Positions 7,292 to 14,522 of a stretch of 21,304 nt of DNA are shown here, in pieces. This DNA is from REEB52 sp964626905. GTDB lineage: Bacteria; Chlamydiota; Chlamydiia; Chlamydiales; SM23-39. A program made the position numbers and the translations under genes. The notes under the pieces are model-generated. The model made no database searches and was not told where the DNA came from. It worked only from the letters and a program-made list of their open reading frames with translations. Numbering within the stretch: position 1 is the first letter of the stretch; every line of letters starts with the position of its first letter. The DNA is taken from contig CAZVHA010000010.1 in NCBI GenBank assembly GCA_964626905.1, positions 1 to 21,304 on the forward strand, in the 5' to 3' direction.

Positions 7292-7320
7292 TTGCGTTTA
7301 ATTGAATTTCCAAGTAAAAT
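7292..7320 (+). promoter_or_regulatory. Candidate promoter for the 801-residue gene
   Basis: TTGCGT (7292-7297) and TAAAAT (7315-7320) are 17 bases apart in an AT-rich stretch; the leader to the ATG at 7355 would be about 28 nt and includes AAGGA. The -35 box is weak. Confidence 0.4.
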
Positions 7321-7354
7321 AACTGCTATTTTAAAAAAATTAATAAGGAACTTC

Positions 7355-9760
7355 ATGGCAACAGAGAGTGTGAAGAAACGAGTTTATTATGAAGAGGTAA
7401 AAGGTGTCCCAGAACCTCGTCCGTTTGTGGTGCGTGAAGAGACTGATCAGAAAATTAGCTTGGTCAGGGATACTGTTTTGCGAACAATCCGCACGCACAT
7501 GCCTATTGAGACGCTGTTTAAGCCTGAATTGAAAATTAATTTAGGTGTATTTATCTCCGATCAAATCCTTTTTCAGAGCATAGCTGATTTTCTAAGTACA
7601 ATACCCCTGGGCGATGTAGACCCTGCCGCTATGGCAAAACAGTTCGAGAATAGCGCTTTGTTAGACCGGTTGAAAGGGACATTTAATCCAGATCTTTTAC
7701 CTTTCTTCTACATGGCCTGTGCTGATGTATTGAATGGGAAGGTGCTTGAAGATAAGATGAGAGGAGCAATTGGGGGGCGCATTTTTACTCTAAAGAATGC
7801 TTTGATTGCGCAACAGACCCCCGAGGCAATTCTGAAAAGTCAGATTCAAAATGGTCTTTGTAAACAATCAAGGGAAGAAATTCGAAAAGAAGGGGCGGCA
7901 TTCATTCGGCACTGTTTAGCGATGCATTTGAGGATGATCAAGGATGAGACAGGCGCCCCATTCAAGCAAGAGCTCAGAGCAGTGGCAGAGCAATTGATCC
8001 CTTTTGTCAGACAAATCACTTGGAAGTTTCTTCAAGAGAACATAAGATACATGCGTCATTGTCCTGATGAGCCGTTGATCTTCCGCAACCCAACTGGGTA
8101 TAATCGTCACGGTCTTGTGGCTGCGTCCGTCATGGAGGCGACTCTGCAGGTTCTCGGATACAATACCAGGCTTATGGGGCGTTGTGATCTCGAACCGAAA
8201 GCAACCCTGGCTACAGCGCACAATATTATTGAAGTGACAGGGCCAGATCAGGTTAAATATATGGTTGACCCAGCCTATCTACAATTTCACAAAGACATCT
8301 GCATATCAGATGAGATGCTTCCTAAAGACCCTGTTCTAGTTTTGGAGGAAAGAGAAGTAGAGGACTATATTGAAAAGTCGATCATGCCTCATTGGCGCTC
8401 GACCTTTCAGCGTGTGGAAAAGGGTGAGCAAAGGGTCCTAGAAAAATTGCAACAAAATGACCAACAGCTCGCTTATCTCTTGGACAAGATAGAGGGAGTA
8501 TCTCGCGAAATAGTGCCTGTAAATATGGAAGTATGGGTAAAATCCGCCCTGACCCGTCCTTGGGATCTCAACTCTTATCAGCACATACTTGCAGATCGAG
8601 GTTTTCAAGAGATCTTCAATGGTGTAGAACCAGACTGTCATCAAACATACGACCTGGTCAAAGGGATGGGGATTTCTGCACTGACTTCACAGCGCACATA
8701 TAAAGAGATTTGCGCTCGCTTGGACGAATTAATGAACGGAAGAAAAGAAAAAAATTCTGTGGAAGCTCTCTCTTTATTTGCACAGTTGCCGAGAAACATG
8801 AGAGCAAAATATAGCCCGCTCCTCGACATTGATCCTCGAACAGAGGAATTAGATCCATGTATTAATGCCTATTTTCGATCCCTTGCAAAAGTGGTCAATC
8901 CTCTGGGACAAGATTTTAGAGTGATCTACGGTTGCTCGGGAGCGGATGCTACAAGTATTTTGGAAAGTACGAACGCCAACGAACTATTTTTTGTCGATTT
9001 AACGGAGGCTACTTTTGATCATTTTAAGGTGGCGCTACAGCACTTACAAGCGCAAGATGCTCAATCTTTAAAAAAGGAAAAAGAAAAGCTTCAACAGAAC
9101 TCGGGCTTTATGTCTTACAGGATGAGATATAGCGGAGCACAGAGCGGCTTCTCGAATGGCAAACTATTTATGACGGATTTGCCAATGAAATTATTTCTAG
9201 ATTTAAATTCAATTGGGGTCGACTTGACTCAAATTGGGTTGACGAAGCTAGAAAATGGAACCCTCTGCATGGATTTCCCTTGGAAATATTATGGATCGCC
9301 TGATGCGAAGATGAGAAGTTTGACGTTTATCATAGCCGATATTACAAATCCCGATACATATCCCCCTTTGTTACAAGGGGCATTGAGAGAGGGAATAGAT
9401 GGCTTTTTTATGAAGGGAGCTTTTTTTGCGCCCAAACAATATCCTCAATTCTTACCGGGTATTGCCAAAGCATTAAAAGGTTCTGGCTGGCTCATGACGA
9501 CAGATCGCTCATGGCTGATGGATGCCATAGATCCCGAAGAATGCCTAAGGGCCGCTAATCTAAATTTTAGCCGAGTAAGAACCGAAGAATCGACATGCCT
9601 TACAGAACTCATGCAGCCTCCCTTTGATCCCTTTGGGGAGATCGAATTATTAAACAGGCGAAGAGACCTTCGGAATCCAGGAACCGATCTATTCTACTGG
9701 ACCATCCTCAACTTGCGCAAGAAAATGGCTTCAGACGCTGTAGTCCCTATCTCACTCTGA
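7355..9760 (+). CDS. Large uncharacterised protein: transglutaminase-like region plus methyltransferase-like region
   Basis: I do not recognise the family. The start at ATG 7355 has AAGGA before it; an upstream TTG in frame has no such site and adds an unlikely extension. The 801-residue product has no signal peptide or membrane segment. Residues about 245-310 look like a transglutaminase-type cysteine-protease fold: GYNTRLMGR, then H289 in TAHNIIEV and D305 in YMVDPAY at the spacing of the His-Asp pair, but the place of the catalytic Cys (near 250-256) holds no Cys. Residues about 522-550 (VIYGCSGADATSIL, then FFVDL with D548) resemble a SAM-binding Rossmann start. The first 230 and the middle residues are mainly helical. 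The gene is more AT-rich than its neighbours and sits next to a tRNA gene, so it may be acquired or lineage-specific. An effector or host-interaction role is only a guess. The 3' end overlaps the convergent ATPase gene by 14 bp. Confidence 0.7.
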   Translation: MATESVKKRVYYEEVKGVPEPRPFVVREETDQKISLVRDTVLRTIRTHMPIETLFKPELKINLGVFISDQILFQSIADFLSTIPLGDVDPAAMAKQFENSALLDRLKGTFNPDLLPFFYMACADVLNGKVLEDKMRGAIGGRIFTLKNALIAQQTPEAILKSQIQNGLCKQSREEIRKEGAAFIRHCLAMHLRMIKDETGAPFKQELRAVAEQLIPFVRQITWKFLQENIRYMRHCPDEPLIFRNPTGYNRHGLVAASVMEATLQVLGYNTRLMGRCDLEPKATLATAHNIIEVTGPDQVKYMVDPAYLQFHKDICISDEMLPKDPVLVLEEREVEDYIEKSIMPHWRSTFQRVEKGEQRVLEKLQQNDQQLAYLLDKIEGVSREIVPVNMEVWVKSALTRPWDLNSYQHILADRGFQEIFNGVEPDCHQTYDLVKGMGISALTSQRTYKEICARLDELMNGRKEKNSVEALSLFAQLPRNMRAKYSPLLDIDPRTEELDPCINAYFRSLAKVVNPLGQDFRVIYGCSGADATSILESTNANELFFVDLTEATFDHFKVALQHLQAQDAQSLKKEKEKLQQNSGFMSYRMRYSGAQSGFSNGKLFMTDLPMKLFLDLNSIGVDLTQIGLTKLENGTLCMDFPWKYYGSPDAKMRSLTFIIADITNPDTYPPLLQGALREGIDGFFMKGAFFAPKQYPQFLPGIAKALKGSGWLMTTDRSWLMDAIDPEECLRAANLNFSRVRTEESTCLTELMQPPFDPFGEIELLNRRRDLRNPGTDLFYWTILNLRKKMASDAVVPISL

Positions 9761-11573
9761 GGGCATTTAAGATGACGGCGACGTCGATCCCCTCTTGGAG
9801 GAGGGCCCCGATGGCAGGGGGGATGACCCCAAAGAGGGCAATGCACATCAGAAGAAAGCTGAGCCCCATCCCGATCCAGATGCTCTCTTTTGCGATATGG
9901 ATGGTCCGCTGACTGATGGCGATTGTATCACCCACTTTGGACACATCATCGACGATGAGGACGATGTCTGCCGTCTCTGCCGATATAGCGCTTCCGAGAG
10001 CCCCCATCGCAATGCCCGTTGTCGCTACTGCAAGGGCAGGGGCATCGTTGATTCCGTCGCCGATCATGGTGATGCGCGCGTACTGTTTTTTCAATTGGGC
10101 GATGATGGCAACCTTTTGTTCTGGGAGAAGTTCTGCTTTGACATTTTGAATGCCCGCCTGTTTGGCGATCACTTTGGCATTTTGCAGACTATCGCCGGTG
10201 AGCATCACTATCTCTTTTACCCCCTGCGAGCGCAATTTTTCGATCAACTGAGGAATGTTGGGTCGGATTTTATCGCTGATGACAAAAATGCCGACGCAGA
10301 GCTTTCCTTTTCCGATAAAGATCAGCAATTTGTCCTGTTTGTAAAAGCGCTGGATCGCCTCATTGCAATTTTGAAAGCACTCTTTGCCCAATTGATCTTC
10401 CAAAAATCCACGCGATCCAATGGTGTAGTGAACGCCGTCGATAGTGCCCTCGACCCCCCGTCCTGGCGTCTCTCGAAAATGGGTGGGAAGAAGGAGCTTT
10501 TTTGTCGCTTTTTCGAGAACCGCTTTTGCAATGGAGTGGGACGATAGCTGTTCGATGCACGCCGTTTTATAGAGGAGCTCTTCTATTGTTTCATGGTTGA
10601 GTGGGATGATCTCTTCGACAAAAGGGGTGCCAAAGGTGATGGTGCCCGTTTTATCAAAGACGGCAAGTTCTGTTTGCCCCACCTGTTCCATCGGCGCGCC
10701 CCCTTTGACAATAATTCCACTGCGAGCCGCTTTGTTAATTCCGCAAAGGATGGCCAAAGGAGTTGCTAAAATCAAAGGACACGGTGTCGCGACGACGAGA
10801 ACAGAGAGAATGGTCGTCGGATCTTTTGTCAAAAAGTAGCCGAAAAGGCTCATCGCTAAGGTGAGTGGGGTGAAAAAAATGGCGTAGCGGTCTGCCAGGC
10901 GCTGGATGGGGGCTTTTTCGAGTTGCGCTTTTTTTACAAGTTCGACAATTTTTTCATATTGGCTCTCTTTGCTTGAGTTATCGGCTCTCATTTCAAAAGT
11001 GCCGTTCACATCGATGCTTCCAGAATAGACCTTGTCATGGACCACCTTATTGTGGGCGAGCGGCTCTCCCGTGAGCGCTGCCTCATCGATCTCTGCGCTC
11101 CCCGCCAAAATTGTCCCGTCGACAGGAACTAAATCACCGGATCTCACCATTAGAATGTCGCCGATCTTCACCTCTTGCACATCGATTTTCTCAAGAGATC
11201 CATCGATTTTCCGAAAGGCAAACCGGGGAGCTCTTTCGAGGAGCGATTTCAGTGAACTCTTCGCCCTTTGTAGCCCAAAAGCCTCGAGCGCCTCGCCTCC
11301 CGATTGCATCAACACGACGACAGCCCCTGCAAAGGATTGTCCCATGATCACTGCTGTGATGATTGCCAAACTTGCAACGATATCAGAGGCGAATTGCCCT
11401 TTTAGGATCCCTTTGAGAGTTTGGAAAACGATAGGGGCGCCTCCGAGAATTAGGGTGGCGAGCCAAACCAAATCGCTCCCCTCTTTCATGTGGGCAAAAT
11501 AAAAAATGAGGCCGAGCACAAGTCCTGCAAAGGCAAACAGGGGAAGATAGAGGTATTTTTTACTCAATTTCAT
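9747..11573 (-). CDS. P1B-type heavy-metal ATPase with TPCP motif
   Basis: Inner-membrane pump that moves a transition metal at the cost of ATP. Membrane segments at about 7-28, 35-56, 62-90, 231-249 and 254-278 and two at the C terminus frame the actuator motif LTGEP (167-171), the phosphorylation site DKTGT (D307) and the hinge GDGINDAP (505-512). The metal-site motif in the membrane is TPCP (263-266) rather than CPC, which places it near the P1B-5 group, for which nickel and iron transport has been reported. The usual HP dipeptide in the nucleotide domain is HS (346-347). There is no N-terminal metal-binding domain; 608 residues. It overlaps the preceding gene by 14 bp and is the last gene of the rho operon. 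The metal is not certain. Confidence 0.92.
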   Translation of the reverse strand: MKLSKKYLYLPLFAFAGLVLGLIFYFAHMKEGSDLVWLATLILGGAPIVFQTLKGILKGQFASDIVASLAIITAVIMGQSFAGAVVVLMQSGGEALEAFGLQRAKSSLKSLLERAPRFAFRKIDGSLEKIDVQEVKIGDILMVRSGDLVPVDGTILAGSAEIDEAALTGEPLAHNKVVHDKVYSGSIDVNGTFEMRADNSSKESQYEKIVELVKKAQLEKAPIQRLADRYAIFFTPLTLAMSLFGYFLTKDPTTILSVLVVATPCPLILATPLAILCGINKAARSGIIVKGGAPMEQVGQTELAVFDKTGTITFGTPFVEEIIPLNHETIEELLYKTACIEQLSSHSIAKAVLEKATKKLLLPTHFRETPGRGVEGTIDGVHYTIGSRGFLEDQLGKECFQNCNEAIQRFYKQDKLLIFIGKGKLCVGIFVISDKIRPNIPQLIEKLRSQGVKEIVMLTGDSLQNAKVIAKQAGIQNVKAELLPEQKVAIIAQLKKQYARITMIGDGINDAPALAVATTGIAMGALGSAISAETADIVLIVDDVSKVGDTIAISQRTIHIAKESIWIGMGLSFLLMCIALFGVIPPAIGALLQEGIDVAVILNALRVR

Positions 11574-12399
11574 TTGGAGCTAGATCGAGCCGCTTCCCAT
11601 TCAGGGCATTCCAGTAGGAGGTCATTTGCGACCCGTCTGGATTTTGAACGACGATGCTATAAACTGGCAAGAAAATCTCCCTCGTTTCTCGAATGGCAAA
11701 ATCATTGCCAAAAGCAGCTCTTGCCGTATTCTCAATTTGCGAGGAGCGGTACCGTTTTTTGACCCGCAGTGCATGTTTGGTCGGCTTTGTAACGAGCCAC
11801 TGATCGAGCTTTGTCTCAGGGGTCACTTGAAGTTTTGGATTTTGTAGGTGGAGCCGGTAAGTATTCCCACTTTGGACGATGAGACTTTTTTTGCGGCAAC
11901 TATCAACCCACGTATCGAGAATGTTGTTTTCAATATTCAGAAATTTCGAAAGCCCATCCCGATCCCAAGAGCCGCCTCGAGAGGCAAGCGCATTGATGAT
12001 CTTAAACTCCTGCCGGGTCGCATTCGATGCGATGCAGTCGGTAAATCCGTGCGTTTTTTCCCAGGTGCCCGTGTTGATGACCATTTCCCCATCGACAAGG
12101 CCCCACAAAATCACCCCTTCTCCCGTTTTGTCGTGAGAGCGGATGTATTTTACGTCCATGAGAAGATACGGGACAAATTTTAAGGTCGGCTCTAGAAAAG
12201 AGTGATTGCTATCTTTGAGAAGCTCCTTGCGGTGCGCATCCATAATACTCTCTGCGGAGTAGCGCACCTCAAGCGTTTGGAAGGTCGCAGGACTTAAGAA
12301 ATTTTCAATTTTTGCCCGTACTTTCGGTTGGTATGTCCAACTCCAATACCCCCCAGATACGACAACAAAAAACATGAAAGATAGGATCACTGTGCGCAT
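11560..12399 (-). CDS. Membrane-anchored or exported protein with a winged-helix-like segment
   Basis: The 279-residue protein begins with a hydrophobic segment (MRTVILSFMFFVVVSGGYWSW) that is either an uncleaved anchor or a signal peptide, so most of it should be outside the cytoplasm. Residues about 130-195 (from ATRQEFKIINALA through LSKFLNIENNI to SGNTYRLHL) have the spacing of a winged-helix fold. I do not recognise a named family; an uncharacterised gene next to rho is also known in Chlamydia and could be its counterpart. A strong GGAGGT site precedes the ATG, 24 bp after the rho stop, and the end overlaps the metal ATPase start by 14 bp. The coupling suggests a shared role with the ATPase, but that is inference. 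Confidence 0.7.
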   Translation of the reverse strand: MRTVILSFMFFVVVSGGYWSWTYQPKVRAKIENFLSPATFQTLEVRYSAESIMDAHRKELLKDSNHSFLEPTLKFVPYLLMDVKYIRSHDKTGEGVILWGLVDGEMVINTGTWEKTHGFTDCIASNATRQEFKIINALASRGGSWDRDGLSKFLNIENNILDTWVDSCRKKSLIVQSGNTYRLHLQNPKLQVTPETKLDQWLVTKPTKHALRVKKRYRSSQIENTARAAFGNDFAIRETREIFLPVYSIVVQNPDGSQMTSYWNALNGKRLDLAPNEIE

Positions 12400-12423
12400 G
12401 CAGACCTCCAGTCTCCTTTTACT

Positions 12424-13743
12424 TTATTCTTTCATCGAAAGCAAGAACTCTGCATTTGAGGCTGTTTTTTTGAGTCTCGCAGTGAGAAGATTCATCGCAT
12501 CGGCTGGAGTCAGATCTGCAAGCCCTTGGCGCAAGATATAGATTTTTTCCAGTTCCGCTGGGTGATACAGGAGCTCCTCTTTTCTCGTACCGCTCTTGAT
12601 CAGATCAATCGCTGGCCAAGTGCGTCGGTCAGCAAGGCGCCGATCGAGAACGAGTTCCATATTGCCCGTTCCTTTAAACTCCTCAAAAATCACCTCGTCC
12701 ATACGAGAACCGGTGTCGATGAGCGCTGTTGCGATGATGGTGAGAGACCCCCCCTGCTCGACATTGCGGGCAGCTCCGAAAAATCTTTTCGGCTTGTGAA
12801 GGGCATTCGCATCGACCCCCCCAGTGAGGATTTTGCCCGAATGGGGCTGCACTGTGTTATAGGCGCGAGCAAGACGGGTGATATTGTCTAGAAGAATCAC
12901 AACGTCATAGCCGCACTCGACGAGTCTGCGCGCCTTTTCGATGGCCATGTCGGCGATCTGCACGTGTCGTTCAGGCGGTTCGTCGAAGGTGGAGGCGATC
13001 ACTTCGCCCTTCACCGTTCGGATCATGTCGGTCACCTCTTCGGGCCGCTCGTCGATCAGAAGGACCATCAAAACCACTTCGGGATTGTTCAGCTCGATCG
13101 CATTGGCGATATGTTGCATCAAAATGGTTTTTCCCGACTTTGGAGGGGCGACGATCAGAGCTCTTTGCCCTTTTCCAATCGGCGCTGCGAGATCGAGGAC
13201 CCGTGTGGTGAGCCTTTCGCGCGTGGTCTCCATCACGAGCCGCTTATCTGGATAAAGAGGGGTCAAGTTTTCAAATAAAATCCTCTCTCTTGTCTGCTCA
13301 AAAGTCTTTCCGTTGATTTTTTCGACTTTGAGCATCGCAAAATACTTTTCTTTGTCTTTGGGCGCTCTGATTGAGCCGTAAAGAGTGTCCCCTTTGCGAA
13401 GGTCAAACCTCCGGATTTGCGCAGGGGAAACGTAGATGTCCTCTGTCGAGGGGAGATAATTGTAATAAGGGGAGCGTAAAAACCCAAATCCATCGGGCAA
13501 TACTTCCAAAACGCCCTCTCCGTATAAAACTTCATTTGGTTTTTCAGAAATCGTCTTCACAATCTCAAAGACAACACCTGACTTTGGCAGTGAAGCGGTG
13601 TGTTTCAGTCCAATATTGCGCGCGTATTCTTGCAGCTTATCGATGTTCATCCTCTGCAAGTCGGAAATTTTGGTCACAATCTCAAAATCTGTGGGGGGAC
13701 GAAAATGATCTGAATTTTGCTGCTCGGTTTGCTGATCGTTCAT
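12424..13743 (-). CDS. rho: Transcription termination factor Rho
   Basis: Hexameric RNA-dependent ATPase that releases RNA polymerase from untranslated transcripts. The N-terminal helical Rho_N domain (about 25-70) is followed by the OB fold with the RNA-binding RNP1-like DGFGFLR (84-90), then the ATPase core with the P-loop APPKSGKT (199-206), LLIDERPEEVTDM and the Q-loop/R-loop region around ARAYN and GGVDANAL. The length of 439 is near normal, with no long insertion. It has its own promoter and a leader of about 120 nt, fitting the autoregulation known for rho in other bacteria. Two genes follow in the same direction. Confidence 0.97.
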   Translation of the reverse strand: MNDQQTEQQNSDHFRPPTDFEIVTKISDLQRMNIDKLQEYARNIGLKHTASLPKSGVVFEIVKTISEKPNEVLYGEGVLEVLPDGFGFLRSPYYNYLPSTEDIYVSPAQIRRFDLRKGDTLYGSIRAPKDKEKYFAMLKVEKINGKTFEQTRERILFENLTPLYPDKRLVMETTRERLTTRVLDLAAPIGKGQRALIVAPPKSGKTILMQHIANAIELNNPEVVLMVLLIDERPEEVTDMIRTVKGEVIASTFDEPPERHVQIADMAIEKARRLVECGYDVVILLDNITRLARAYNTVQPHSGKILTGGVDANALHKPKRFFGAARNVEQGGSLTIIATALIDTGSRMDEVIFEEFKGTGNMELVLDRRLADRRTWPAIDLIKSGTRKEELLYHPAELEKIYILRQGLADLTPADAMNLLTARLKKTASNAEFLLSMKE

Positions 13744-13833
13744 GGAAAGGTTAACTCCAGTCTTATGGTTGTTGAAAGATGTGGTCTAAAAACTGCTTCA
13801 TTTTTGAAGTTCTTTAAAGCCGAATTGTCTGAT

Positions 13834-13870
13834 GGGAAAGAGACCGCCGTCTACGACGAGCGGCTTTCCC
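13834..13870 (-). promoter_or_regulatory. Hairpin at the start of the rho leader
   Basis: GGGAAAG (13834-13840) pairs with CTTTCCC (13864-13870), and inside it CCGC (13844-13847) pairs with GCGG (13860-13863) beyond a 3-base bulge. No T-run follows on the minus strand, so it is not a simple terminator. It overlaps the expected transcript start near 13866 and may shape the leader or end transcripts that arrive from coaE. Confidence 0.4.
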
Positions 13871-13872
13871 CC

Positions 13873-13901
13873 ATTCTAACACTCCCCCCAATTTTTGTCA
13901 T
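13873..13901 (-). promoter_or_regulatory. rho: Sigma70-type promoter for rho
   Basis: On the minus strand, ATGACA (13901-13896) and TAGAAT (13878-13873) are each 5 of 6 to consensus and are 17 bases apart, just past the coaE stop codon. The predicted transcript start near 13866 leaves a leader of about 120 nt before the rho ATG. Confidence 0.65.
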
Positions 13902-13919
13902 GAAGAGTCAAGAAAAGAG

Positions 13920-14522
13920 TCAAAAATTGTCTTGGATGGCGCCGTTGATCCGGACGACCTCGGCCCTCAGGGCCTCCAGTGTCCCGTTATTCCGAATGAC
14001 ATATTGGGATTTGGCCCCTTTTTTTGTTGGATGCCATTGCCGTTTCATCCGAAGGGTATATTCGTTTTCGCTAAATCCTGCCTGGACAAATCTTTTTTTG
14101 GAGATCTCCTCATCGCAAATCACGGTGATGACGATGTCGTAGCGATCTTGCGCCCCGATTTCGAAGAGGAGGGGGATTTCAGCGACAAAAGAGGAGTATT
14201 TTTTTTCTTTGACGGCCCAGTCATATTGCTCATCCAGTTTTTGAAGGACTGCTGGGTGGATTATCCGCTCGAGTTTTTGAAGCATTTGGGGGTTGTTGAA
14301 TGCGATGTTGGCAAGTGCTTGGCGGTTGATTTGCCCCTCTTTGAAAATTGCTTCAGCCCCAAACTCTTCAATGATGCGTCTGCCGAGATCTGTATCAGGA
14401 TTCAAAAGCCCATGGACGAGAGTATCTGCCATGACGACGTAGGCGCCTAAATTCTGAAAAATGGTGCAAACAGTTGTTTTGCCGCTTGCGATGCCGCCTG
14501 TCACTGCAATTTTTTTCAACAT
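13920..14522 (-). CDS. coaE: Dephospho-CoA kinase CoaE
   Basis: Last step of coenzyme A synthesis: ATP-dependent 3' phosphorylation of dephospho-CoA. The P-loop GGIASGKT lies at residues 9-16; the dephospho-CoA-contacting segment ADTLVH (about 32-37) and the lid region IPLLFE, followed by RMKRQ, are all present. The 200-residue length is typical. The ATG overlaps the polA stop by 7 bp, which points to translational coupling. The order polA, coaE, rho is that recalled from Chlamydia. Confidence 0.96.
   Translation of the reverse strand: MLKKIAVTGGIASGKTTVCTIFQNLGAYVVMADTLVHGLLNPDTDLGRRIIEEFGAEAIFKEGQINRQALANIAFNNPQMLQKLERIIHPAVLQKLDEQYDWAVKEKKYSSFVAEIPLLFEIGAQDRYDIVITVICDEEISKKRFVQAGFSENEYTLRMKRQWHPTKKGAKSQYVIRNNGTLEALRAEVVRINGAIQDNF

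Noticed and set aside
9795..10547. 250-codon open frame on the + strand
   Set aside because: It lies wholly antisense to the metal ATPase, whose motifs are intact, and has an acidic, low-complexity composition typical of a shadow frame.
13932..14450. 172-codon open frame on the + strand
   Set aside because: Antisense to coaE, which is complete and has its P-loop; no ribosome site.
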